Source of the DNA: Deltaproteobacteria bacterium
GTDB lineage: Bacteria > Myxococcota_A > Polyangia > Polyangiales > Ga0077539
Length of the DNA stretch: 64,000 nt
Assembly: GCA_030694465.1 (NCBI GenBank)
Contig: JAUXYJ010000022.1
Location: forward strand, 1-64,000
Direction of reading: 5' to 3'
Shown: positions 42,026 to 50,188 of the stretch, piece after piece
How positions within the stretch are numbered: position 1 is the stretch's first letter
Layout: each line of letters begins with the position of its first letter
Translations under genes and position numbers: made by a program
The notes under the pieces: model-generated
What the model saw: only the letters and a program-made list of their open reading frames with translations
What the model was told of the DNA's origin: nothing
The model's database searches: none

Positions 42026-42880
42026 TCAGCGATACACGAACTGCACTTCGTAGTCACAGATCTTAAACAAATCGCCATCTTCGATGCGCTTTCGATCGAT
42101 TTTGGCACCTGCAAACTCGACCCCGTTGGTGCTCTTTTGGTCGACCATCCAGAACTGGTTGTTGTGGATCACGATCACCGCGTGTCGACGTGAGACGTTG
42201 GAGTCTCGGATGCACAAATCGCTGGTCTTTTGGCCGCGTCCAATAATGAACTCGTCCTTGGTGACCGGATAACTCTGGCCCTCGTAGATCGCGTAGAGCG
42301 TGGGCCCCGGAGGCACGCCGGGCGCAGAGGGTGGCGTCTGTTGTTGCGGCGGCGCGGTGGGCATGCGGGGCGGCACGCTCATCGCAGGTGGCTGCGGACG
42401 CATGGCCGGGGGAGGGTTTGTCGGAGGCCGCATGGCCGGGATCTGAGCGCTCGCGCGCGGCAGGGGAGGTGCAGCCCCGGTGGCGCCGCGCATGGGCGGA
42501 ATCGCAGGCATCCCAGGGCGCGAGGGGGGCGCTGCGGGAGTGCCCATCGGGGGCCGTGGTCCTCCGGGGAGGGCGGGAATTCTAGGTCCACCTGCGCCCG
42601 ACATCGGCGGCATGACGGGCATCGCGCCGCCACGAACGGGCGGGGCGGCGATCATGGGGGGGCGTCCCACCGGGGGCATCGGAGGCGCAGACTCACGGGG
42701 CGCGGGGGGCGTGCTCACGCGCCCACCCTGCTGACGCGAGCGGGCGTACTGACGCATGGCCTCGTTGATCAAATAGTCCACCGAGCATTCGAGCTCACCG
42801 CTCAGCTGCTCAAAGGTCTCCCAGAGGTAGTCGCGGCACTGAAAGTGTCGCAGCGTCTTCTTGTTGGGGTCAGTGGCCAT
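42026..42880 (-). CDS. RHH-like / FHA-domain protein, first of a tandem pair
   Basis: 284 residues, paralog of the next gene: TLRHFQCRDYLWETFEQLSG and SVDYLINEAMRQYARSR at the N-terminus, a longer Pro/Gly/Ala/Met-rich linker (about 55-190), then FHA with DEFIIGRGQKTSDLCIRDSNVSRRHAVIVI and DQKSTNGVEFAGAKI. The block HFQCRDxLW and the SVDYLxNEA block are nearly identical in both proteins, so the N-terminal segment is under constraint and not a random tail. No strong ribosome site is visible. The target DNA or partner is unknown. Confidence 0.85.
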   Translation of the reverse strand: MATDPNKKTLRHFQCRDYLWETFEQLSGELECSVDYLINEAMRQYARSRQQGGRVSTPPAPRESAPPMPPVGRPPMIAAPPVRGGAMPVMPPMSGAGGPRIPALPGGPRPPMGTPAAPPSRPGMPAIPPMRGATGAAPPLPRASAQIPAMRPPTNPPPAMRPQPPAMSVPPRMPTAPPQQQTPPSAPGVPPGPTLYAIYEGQSYPVTKDEFIIGRGQKTSDLCIRDSNVSRRHAVIVIHNNQFWMVDQKSTNGVEFAGAKIDRKRIEDGDLFKICDYEVQFVYR

Positions 42881-42931
42881 CGCTTGATGCTTGAGAAAAT
42901 GGGTGAGTGAAGAGAGTGAATCGGTAGGGGG

Positions 42932-44515
42932 TCAGCCTGCAGCCGGTGCCGGTGCTGTAGCCGGTGCCGCAGCCGGTGCCGCAGCCGGTGCCGCACCGGG
43001 AGCTCCGGCGGGAGCTGTGAGCGCACGACGGAGGGACTCGCGTGCTCGGCGAGCCACCGCGCCCAGCGTGGTCGCTTGCTCTGCAGACCAGCCTGGTCCG
43101 GCGATTGCCGTGGTGTCAGTCTGCAGTCCCTCGATCATGGCTGCGTCGCTCGCGATGCCCTTGGCGCCCAAGAAGAGCAGCACCATGGCTTTGACGTACA
43201 CGTTGCCGTTGGTCAACTGTTGACGCATGACATCGCGCGGTGGCGGCGAAAAATCTCCGAGGGCGACGGCGTAGCCGTTGATCTCGCGAAAGGTGTAGCC
43301 CTCGAATGCTGGCTGTCCGCGGGGCACTACGCGGGACGCCGCCAAGTGTTGAACGAAGGTAGGGACCAAGGACGCGCCGCCGAGCTTCAGGATGGCCTCG
43401 CCTACCTTCCATCGGAGGACGTACTCGCTGTTGGCTTCGCCGCCGTTGGTAGAGTCAAAGAGTGTCCAAAGCTGAGGCAACACCGCAGCGTTGCTCGTCT
43501 CGCCCACGCGATCGACTGCGAGCCCACGGAGCTCAATGTCCGTCGCGGGGGTCGAGGCGATCGTCACGAGCGCCGTGGCGTCTGGAGGCCGAACCTGGCC
43601 TTCGATCGCAGAGAGCGCCCCTTTTCGGCGCTCAAGTGGCGCGGTGGTGTCCGCGGCGAGGGCCAAGAAGTAAGCGGTCCCTGCGGGGCGATTGAGCGTA
43701 GCCAGTGACTGGTGCATCAAGGTCAGCAGCCCGTCGCGAAGCCGCTCGGTCGCGCGATCAATCCTCGGAGCGTCAATCACGGTCCCCGCAGGAGCGCCCT
43801 GACGCAACAGACGCTCTGCGCTTGTGCGCAATCGCGGTGTCGAGGCGGCGCCGGTGAGCTCGCCGCAGACCGCGACCATGCGTGTAGCTGCTCGGTCTTT
43901 GACCGAGTCGCGTCCCACGGAGTTAATCAACTGCGCGATGTTGTTCATCACGCGGACGGTGTCATCGTTGCTGTTGATCCCACTGATCAACGCTTCGCCC
44001 GATTCGGCGCCGATCGCCTGCACGATCTGCTCTGCCGTGTACTGTCCAGCCAGGGCGCGCGAGTTGAGATCCGCGAGGACCCAGCCCATGACGTCTGCTG
44101 CCAGCACGCGACGATCGGCTTCGCCCGCGAAGCGAAGCAGCAGGTAGGCGGCGTCTTTGGCGCGAACCATCTGTTCGGTGGGCACCGCGGCGTTTTGCGT
44201 GGTCCCACGCATTTGCTGCCGAAGGGGCTCGAGCAAATCGTGAATGATCCCCTCACGTTCTGGCCGTGGCATCGCCGCGAGGGCTTGCTGCAAGAGCTCA
44301 AGTCCGTTGGCGTTGGGGTGCTTCATTTCGATCAACGCGCGTGCCGCGTGAACTCGAAGCGGTTGAGAATACTTGGTTCCAAGAAGGACCGCAGTGATCT
44401 TGCCCGGACCGCGGACAGTCCGCTTCCAGTGGTCAATGTCGGCATCTGAAACACCGCAGCCTGCTGCTGCTAGGAAAATCGCGGCCACTGCCGCTCGTCG
44501 AGCGCTCGTTCGCAT
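42932..44515 (-). CDS. Large HEAT-repeat-like lipoprotein
   Basis: 527 residues from ATG 44515, which has GAGGG five to six nt upstream. The signal ends in lipobox LAAAGC. The body is almost entirely helical with HEAT-like units (HAARALIEMKHPNANGLELLQQAL, AAVLPQLWTLFDSTNGG, GEAILKLGGASLVPTFVQHLA, MVLLFLGAKGIASDAAMIEGL). The C-terminus is a 25-residue Ala/Pro/Gly tail of repeated APAAAP units written in a matching repeat at about 42934-43015. HEAT proteins are scaffolds and the partner is unknown. It is divergent from ftsK with 197 nt between. Confidence 0.75.
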   Translation of the reverse strand: MRTSARRAAVAAIFLAAAGCGVSDADIDHWKRTVRGPGKITAVLLGTKYSQPLRVHAARALIEMKHPNANGLELLQQALAAMPRPEREGIIHDLLEPLRQQMRGTTQNAAVPTEQMVRAKDAAYLLLRFAGEADRRVLAADVMGWVLADLNSRALAGQYTAEQIVQAIGAESGEALISGINSNDDTVRVMNNIAQLINSVGRDSVKDRAATRMVAVCGELTGAASTPRLRTSAERLLRQGAPAGTVIDAPRIDRATERLRDGLLTLMHQSLATLNRPAGTAYFLALAADTTAPLERRKGALSAIEGQVRPPDATALVTIASTPATDIELRGLAVDRVGETSNAAVLPQLWTLFDSTNGGEANSEYVLRWKVGEAILKLGGASLVPTFVQHLAASRVVPRGQPAFEGYTFREINGYAVALGDFSPPPRDVMRQQLTNGNVYVKAMVLLFLGAKGIASDAAMIEGLQTDTTAIAGPGWSAEQATTLGAVARRARESLRRALTAPAGAPGAAPAAAPAAAPATAPAPAAG

Positions 44516-44712
44516 CCGTCCCTCGAGCTGGTACTTCCCGCGACAGATCGCCGCATCCATTTGGCTTCAACAATGCTGCCTAATTGATTAGCCAGCGTGT
44601 CGGTCTCAGCGGCGAACCACTGTAGTAATCGAGCCGGGATGATAAAGGAAGGTGCACAGGGGTCAACAAGTTAGAGTCGCTCCTGCGGCTTTCTCGCGAT
44701 GCTCTGCCCGCT

Positions 44713-47700
44713 GTGGCAAGGGACGTCACAGCTCAGATGGTCTCACGCACCCGCGCCTCCTCCGCAGTTGTCGGCGACGCCGTACCCGCAAGCGCGGGGT
44801 CGACTCCTCCTGTTCACGTGCGAACTCCGCGCGCGCGCCGCGGCCAAATCGCCGGCGAAGAGCCGCAACGCGCAGCGCTATCGCAGCCTCACGCTCAACC
44901 CGAGCCTCAGGCCAAACGCCACGAAGTGCTTGGGCTCTTGGTGCTCGCTGTGGCGCTGCTGACGGGGCTCGCGCTAGGCAGCTACGATGCCCGCGGTGGA
45001 CGTGACTGGGTGGGTCCGCTCGGGGCGACGGTCGCCGAGACCCTGGTGGCCCTGTTGGGATCTGCATCACTGGCGATTCCGCTTGCATTTCTTGCACAGA
45101 GTGTCCGCTTTTTCTTGCGGACAACCCGGCGCTTGGCGCCCCTGCGCATCGTGGGCACCGTCGGGATCGTTGTCACAGTCGCCGCTGCGCTTCACCTCGT
45201 GTGTGGCGAGCGGCCCATGCTCGGTCATCTCGCAGCGGGTGGCCTCGTAGGGGTCTCGATCGGTGAGACCCTGCGAGCCTTTGTGGGTACCGCGGGCGCT
45301 AACCTCATTGTGCTCACGGTGTTGCTCATCGCCTTGGTCGTTCGCACGCGATTGAGCGTAGTTGCTTTTGCGCGGGGTGCGCAGCAGGCCGGAGTTCGCA
45401 CAGGGCACATGGCCCGCGAGGGTGTCGTGACCGTCGCCAAAGCATGGCAACAGTCTCGCCCGGTTGACAGCGAGGATGAGCCGCTCGCGCACGAGCCGCG
45501 GTTGCTCTTGGCCGAAGCGCGCGCAGAGGCCGCCCTCGCAGACGTCATCGCGCGCCATGAGTCCGCACTTCAGACCTCGGACGAAGAGCCAAATGCCGAG
45601 TCTGCGTCTGAAATTGCTGGAGATTCTTCTGCGGCTGCGATCAGCGCCGCGGGCGTCGCGCTCAACGGACTCCGCCCTGCGCACCCCGCTGCGTACGAAG
45701 CGATCGCGCCGGTCCTCGCGATGGACACCGTCGGCGAAGTGCTTCTCGAGCAGGCCCGCAGCACACCCACGACGCCCACGACGCACGTCGAAGTGCTGCC
45801 CCTCACGCCCTCCCTCGAGCCTCCGCCCATGGTCAGCGAAAACACTGACGAGAGCGCAGCCACCAGGCGCCGTCCCAGCCGCCGAGCTCCGCGCCCCGTG
45901 AGCTTGGTGGAGGGCGCTGACGAGGGCGCTGTGCCCGCTCCAGCGGTCGCTCGTGTGTCGGTGCTCTCGGTGCCGGCTCCGCCTTCGCCTCGCGTACCTG
46001 TCGTGGTCTCTGTGTCAGAGCCCGCGCCCGTAGTGTTGGCCCCTGCTGAGAGCGAAACCGCGGTGGCGCCCCCGATGGTGCCTGTGCGGGCACCTGTGGC
46101 ACCGAGCCGAAAGGCAATGGCCGCAGAAAAACCAGCAGAGACCGTCACTGCGCTTAACATCGTGTCGCACGATGACGAGATCGCACAGGCGTGCGCCATG
46201 CCGCCCGAGCACGACGCCCGGGCCAAAGTCGCGAGCGCCAGCGTCGCGTACGAGATGCCGCCGACGAGCTTTCTGACGCGCGCGCCGACGGACGGAATTG
46301 TCGTGGACGAGGGCGTCCTACGCGCGGCCGCAGAGCGCCTGATCAAGACCCTCAAGGACTACCAAATCGAGGGCGAAATCGTCGAGATCCACCCAGGCCC
46401 CGTCGTGACAACGTTTGAGTTTGTCCCGACCGCGGGCACCAAGTTGGCGAGGATTTCTGCACGCTCGGACGATATCGCGATGAGCCTGGCGGTAAACAAA
46501 GTGCGGATCGTCGCGCCGATTCCGGGCAAGGGGCGCGTGGGATTTGAGATCCCCAATGACTCGCGCCGCACAGTGTACTTTCGTGAGCTCATCGAGACGG
46601 AGGCTTTTGGACGTCTGGGTGGCGCACTCCCCGTGGCGATGGGCAAAGACGTCGTGGGCGCGCCGTTCTTTTCAGACCTCGCGACCATGCCGCATTTGAT
46701 CGTTGCGGGTGCGACCGGTCAGGGCAAGTCCGTGGGCCTCAACGTCATGCTCTGTTCGCTTCTCTACAAGCGCGCCCCAGAGCAGGTGCGCATGCTCATG
46801 ATCGACCCTAAAATGGTCGAGCTCGCGGTGTACGACGGCATCCCGCACATGCTCTTGCCGGTGGTCACCGACATGAAAAAAGCCGCGCTCGCCCTCCGGT
46901 GGGTCGTGGACGAAATGGAGCGGCGATACTCGCTCTTCGCACAGACCGGCTCGCGCAACATTGTGAGCTACAACGAACGCGTCGAGCGCTCAAACCGCGA
47001 GGGCACGCCCCTCAAGGGCGCCGCTGGGCCTGTGCGCACGAAGGTCAATGGCACCACGCGGGACGCTTCGAAAGACGCAGAGACCGAAGAAGAAACCCAA
47101 GCGATCGAGCCCAAAGAGCTGCCCTACATCGTGGTGGTCGTCGATGAGTTTGCCGATCTGATGATGGTCGCGGGCAAAGAAGTCGAGGCCGCCGTCGCAC
47201 GTTTGGCACAGAAGGCTCGTGCGGCCGGGATCCACGTGATTTTGGCCACGCAGCGGCCCAGTGTTGACGTGATCACTGGGATGATCAAAGCGAATTTTCC
47301 CTCGCGAATCGCGTTTAAGGTCACCTCGAAGGTGGACTCTCGGACCATCTTGGATCAGCAAGGCTCAGAGAACCTCTTGGGCAAGGGGGACATGTTGATC
47401 CTGCCCCCGGGATCGGGCGACCTCCGACGTGTGCACTGCGCGTTTGTGTCCGAGGACGAGGTGCAGGCGATCACGGACCACTGGAGAAATCAGGGCACGC
47501 CGACGTATGACGAGGACATCCTTCGTCCCCGCGAAGAAGAAGAAGGCCCGAGTGATGAGCCAGAGATTAAAGTCCCCGCAGAAAAGTACGAGAAAGCCGT
47601 CTCTTTGGTCCTCTCGTCACGTCGTTGCTCGGTTTCGTGGATCCAGCGACAGCTCGCCATCGGTTACAACGTCGCAGCTCGGATCGTCGAGCGCATGGAG

Positions 47701-47760
47701 CGTGATGGCATCGTCTCTCCCCCGCGTGGGCCCGGAAAAGACCGCGAAATCCTCTCGTAA
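44713..47760 (+). CDS. ftsK: FtsK/SpoIIIE DNA translocase
   Basis: 1015 residues from GTG 44713; ATG 44737 is an alternative nine codons in. An N-terminal basic tail precedes four membrane spans (about 70-225). A long Pro/Val/Ala-rich linker (about 240-500) leads to the motor: alpha/beta domains from EGEIVEIHPGPVVTTFEF, Walker A GATGQGKS at 666-673, Walker B VVVVDEFADLM with D811, and AHVILATQRPSVDVITG-type sensor sequence. The C-terminal gamma winged helix (SSRRCSVSWIQRQLAIGYNVAARIVERM) would read KOPS-like DNA. It pumps chromosome ends during division and activates XerCD at dif. An insert with TEEETQAIEPKEL precedes the Walker B strand. Confidence 0.95.
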   Translation: MARDVTAQMVSRTRASSAVVGDAVPASAGSTPPVHVRTPRARRGQIAGEEPQRAALSQPHAQPEPQAKRHEVLGLLVLAVALLTGLALGSYDARGGRDWVGPLGATVAETLVALLGSASLAIPLAFLAQSVRFFLRTTRRLAPLRIVGTVGIVVTVAAALHLVCGERPMLGHLAAGGLVGVSIGETLRAFVGTAGANLIVLTVLLIALVVRTRLSVVAFARGAQQAGVRTGHMAREGVVTVAKAWQQSRPVDSEDEPLAHEPRLLLAEARAEAALADVIARHESALQTSDEEPNAESASEIAGDSSAAAISAAGVALNGLRPAHPAAYEAIAPVLAMDTVGEVLLEQARSTPTTPTTHVEVLPLTPSLEPPPMVSENTDESAATRRRPSRRAPRPVSLVEGADEGAVPAPAVARVSVLSVPAPPSPRVPVVVSVSEPAPVVLAPAESETAVAPPMVPVRAPVAPSRKAMAAEKPAETVTALNIVSHDDEIAQACAMPPEHDARAKVASASVAYEMPPTSFLTRAPTDGIVVDEGVLRAAAERLIKTLKDYQIEGEIVEIHPGPVVTTFEFVPTAGTKLARISARSDDIAMSLAVNKVRIVAPIPGKGRVGFEIPNDSRRTVYFRELIETEAFGRLGGALPVAMGKDVVGAPFFSDLATMPHLIVAGATGQGKSVGLNVMLCSLLYKRAPEQVRMLMIDPKMVELAVYDGIPHMLLPVVTDMKKAALALRWVVDEMERRYSLFAQTGSRNIVSYNERVERSNREGTPLKGAAGPVRTKVNGTTRDASKDAETEEETQAIEPKELPYIVVVVDEFADLMMVAGKEVEAAVARLAQKARAAGIHVILATQRPSVDVITGMIKANFPSRIAFKVTSKVDSRTILDQQGSENLLGKGDMLILPPGSGDLRRVHCAFVSEDEVQAITDHWRNQGTPTYDEDILRPREEEEGPSDEPEIKVPAEKYEKAVSLVLSSRRCSVSWIQRQLAIGYNVAARIVERMERDGIVSPPRGPGKDREILS

Positions 47761-48931
47761 ACGACCTTTTCGCGCGTGGTTGCTGGCCGCGCTGTGGTCC
47801 CTTGGTGCGGGCGGACTCGTGACGCTCGCTCCCGTGCACAGCGCGTGGGCGCAGAGCGCGACGCAGGTGGTCGCTTTTCCGTTTGATGGCAACGCGACCA
47901 TGGACCTGCTCGACTCGGCCTACTTGGCGACACGTGCGGCGCTCGTCGCTCGCGGTGCCACGGTGCCCGAGCGCGCGACCGTGCGAGCTGCGCTCCCGGT
48001 CCAGCCGCCCACCGACACAGCTAACATCGTCACGTTTGGCCGCGGAATGGGCGGCACTCACGTGCTCATCGGCCATGTGACGCCGCTCACCGGACAGTAC
48101 AATCTCGAGATGCTGCTCTACGACGTCGCGACGTCTCGCATGGCGCGCGCGAGCCGCAACATTGGCCTCCAAGAAGAGTCCGAACAGATTACCCAGATGG
48201 TCGCTGAGCTCTTCGCGCCAGGGGCCATGCAAGCCACGCCCGAAGAGCTCGCTCGCATCGAGGCCGAGCGTGTCGCGACTGCCGAGCGCGAGCGGCTCGC
48301 ACGCGAAGAGCAAGCGCGCGTCGAGGCACAGCGTCGCGCAGAAGAGCAACGCGCGCGTGAGGCCGAGGCACAGCGCCGCGCACGCGAAGCGCTCTTGCAG
48401 CAAGACACCCGGAGATTCGCAGGCGGAGGTGTGATCTCAGCCTCGCTCGCGCTGCAGGTTGGGGGACGTTTGACCGACCCCGCGGGCACACGCCCCGTGG
48501 GAGCCCCTGCGCCCACAGGGCTCGCGGCAGGGCTCCGGACCGAGGTGCTCTACGCCATCGCTCCGTCTTTTGGGCTCGAGCTTGGCGGAGTGCTCGGCGT
48601 GACCACTTCGCCCTCGGTGGCGGTGTTGGTGGGGCCTGGTGTGCGGCTCAATCTTCCGGTGCGCGGTGCGATCCCACTGCGTGCGTCGATTGCGGCCGCG
48701 GTGGGGCTCTACGCGTCCACCAGCGGCAACCGGGCGACCACGCTGTGGACCTCGCTCGATGCGCGCGCCGAGTACGATTTTGCGCCTGCTTTTTCAGCCT
48801 TTGCGGGAGTCACCCTCGACGCATCGCCTGGCGCTCTGGTCACGCTCACGGGGACTTTTGGGTTTCGTTTGCACTTCGGCGAGGCTTCTCCCTCGCTCAA
48901 CGAAGCGCCCCCCGCGAACGCATCTCCCTGA
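47705..48931 (+). CDS. Exported CsgG/TolB-N-like and coiled-coil envelope protein, overlapping ftsK
   Basis: 408 residues from ATG 47705, overlapping the end of ftsK by 56 nt in another frame. GTG 47726 is an alternative. A long basic n-region (KSSRKRPFR) and hydrophobic core lead to cleavage near AWAQS. The first domain (TQVVAFPFDGN, then GGTHVLIGHVTPLTGQYNLEMLLYDVATSRM) matches the pattern of CsgG/FlgO/TolB-N folds. A 60-residue charged coiled coil follows (about 185-240, repeats of ERxxRxEEQAR). The last 160 residues alternate like an eight-stranded outer-membrane barrel (LALQVGGRL, LRTEVLYAI, ASIAAAVGLYAS, GTFGFRLHFG). Function is unknown. Confidence 0.65.
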   Translation: MASSLPRVGPEKTAKSSRKRPFRAWLLAALWSLGAGGLVTLAPVHSAWAQSATQVVAFPFDGNATMDLLDSAYLATRAALVARGATVPERATVRAALPVQPPTDTANIVTFGRGMGGTHVLIGHVTPLTGQYNLEMLLYDVATSRMARASRNIGLQEESEQITQMVAELFAPGAMQATPEELARIEAERVATAERERLAREEQARVEAQRRAEEQRAREAEAQRRAREALLQQDTRRFAGGGVISASLALQVGGRLTDPAGTRPVGAPAPTGLAAGLRTEVLYAIAPSFGLELGGVLGVTTSPSVAVLVGPGVRLNLPVRGAIPLRASIAAAVGLYASTSGNRATTLWTSLDARAEYDFAPAFSAFAGVTLDASPGALVTLTGTFGFRLHFGEASPSLNEAPPANASP

Positions 48932-48964
48932 GCGATCGGTCACACGCGCGCGTGTTGATTTTGT

Positions 48965-50182
48965 ATGCTCGTCGCCGTGACGCACGCACGCTCTCTTGGG
49001 CACGGCCTCGCCCTGATCGCATCACTCACTGCCTCGTGTGATGTCGCCATTGGCCTGGGAAATACCTCTCGGACAGAGGGTCGCAGCTCGGGCTCGACCA
49101 CGGATCGCGCCCCGCGCGCGTGCCGCTACGAGGGTCGCGCGGTCGCCGCCGAGCCCGATCGCTTGTCGAGGATTTCGGGCGAGCAAATCGCAGGTTGGAT
49201 GCGTGATGCGCTTCGGCAGGACAGCGCACAGTGCGCCTCGCAGGTGGTGCGCGTGCGGCCTGAGCTGGACGCGGGGGATGGGTTTCCGACGCTCGAGCGC
49301 GTACGCGCGTGGTTGCGCGCGTTGCTTGAGCGCCAAGGCCGGGCGAGCGCCGTGGTGTTTGACCTCGGGCTCGACGCTGAGACCATTCGGCCCTGGTATT
49401 TGGCTCGCGAACTCGCACGCGAAGGCTACAACGCGCACATGCTCTTCGCGGTCGGTGCGCTCGCTCCGCGAGACCTCGACGGGCGCTATCTTTCAGAGGG
49501 TGGCGTCGTGCACGAGGGCTTTACGACCGATGTGCGCCGCGCTCGGCGGTGGTCTTGGCATGGCGCGCCGATGGTGATCGTGCGCGTGGATGGTCGCGAA
49601 GGCCTGAGTTTTCCTTGCCCGGATGACAGCAGCGCGCGGTGTGCCTTGCGCGTTTTAGACCCAGTCCTTCGCAGCGATCGCCTACGCGGAACAACCGACG
49701 ACGCCATCGGCCTGCTCTCGCTCATGGACTGGGTGCGCGCGCTGCGCCCCGCAGAGCCCGCGCAGGGGCTCTCGCTAGAGCTCGGTCGTCGCGGCCAAAT
49801 CCTCCCGCGGACACTCTCTGGCGCAGAGACACTCAGTGAGCTGGTGCTGACCGACGCAGACCAATGCAACCTCGATCCCACGACCCTCAACGAGCGCGTG
49901 GCGCTCTTGCAGCGCGCATCGCATCGCCCCTGGCGAGCCAGCTATCGTAGGATTTTTGCGGTTCAATCCGATCGCAACGGCGCAACGGTAGCGCTCGAGG
50001 GGCTCAACCAATCGCTGCACACGACCGACGCCAGCACCGTCGCGACCCTTGAGCGCGCGCTCGCCGCAGGGCAGTCGGTAAGCGCTGATTTTGACCCGCG
50101 GACACGTGAGGTAACTCAGGTCACGGTCGAAGAGCATGGGGCGCCAAGCCCTTGTCTTCGCGCGGTGCTCGCGGCCGAGTGA
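48965..50182 (+). CDS. Lipoprotein, unknown function
   Basis: 405 residues from ATG 48965 with GTG 48977 as alternative. The signal core (LGHGLALIASLTASC) ends in lipobox LTASC. The mature part has no recognised domain. Features are GEQIAGWMRDALRQDSAQC, an ERVRAWLRALLERQG helix, ASAVVFDLGLDAETIRPWYLARELAREGYNAHMLFAVG, and a C-terminal beta region (RRIFAVQSDRNGATVALEGL). Six Cys in the mature part may pair. It lies 33 nt after the preceding envelope gene on the same strand, possibly one unit with ftsK. Confidence 0.65.
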   Translation: MLVAVTHARSLGHGLALIASLTASCDVAIGLGNTSRTEGRSSGSTTDRAPRACRYEGRAVAAEPDRLSRISGEQIAGWMRDALRQDSAQCASQVVRVRPELDAGDGFPTLERVRAWLRALLERQGRASAVVFDLGLDAETIRPWYLARELAREGYNAHMLFAVGALAPRDLDGRYLSEGGVVHEGFTTDVRRARRWSWHGAPMVIVRVDGREGLSFPCPDDSSARCALRVLDPVLRSDRLRGTTDDAIGLLSLMDWVRALRPAEPAQGLSLELGRRGQILPRTLSGAETLSELVLTDADQCNLDPTTLNERVALLQRASHRPWRASYRRIFAVQSDRNGATVALEGLNQSLHTTDASTVATLERALAAGQSVSADFDPRTREVTQVTVEEHGAPSPCLRAVLAAE

Positions 50183-50188
50183 CGGCTG

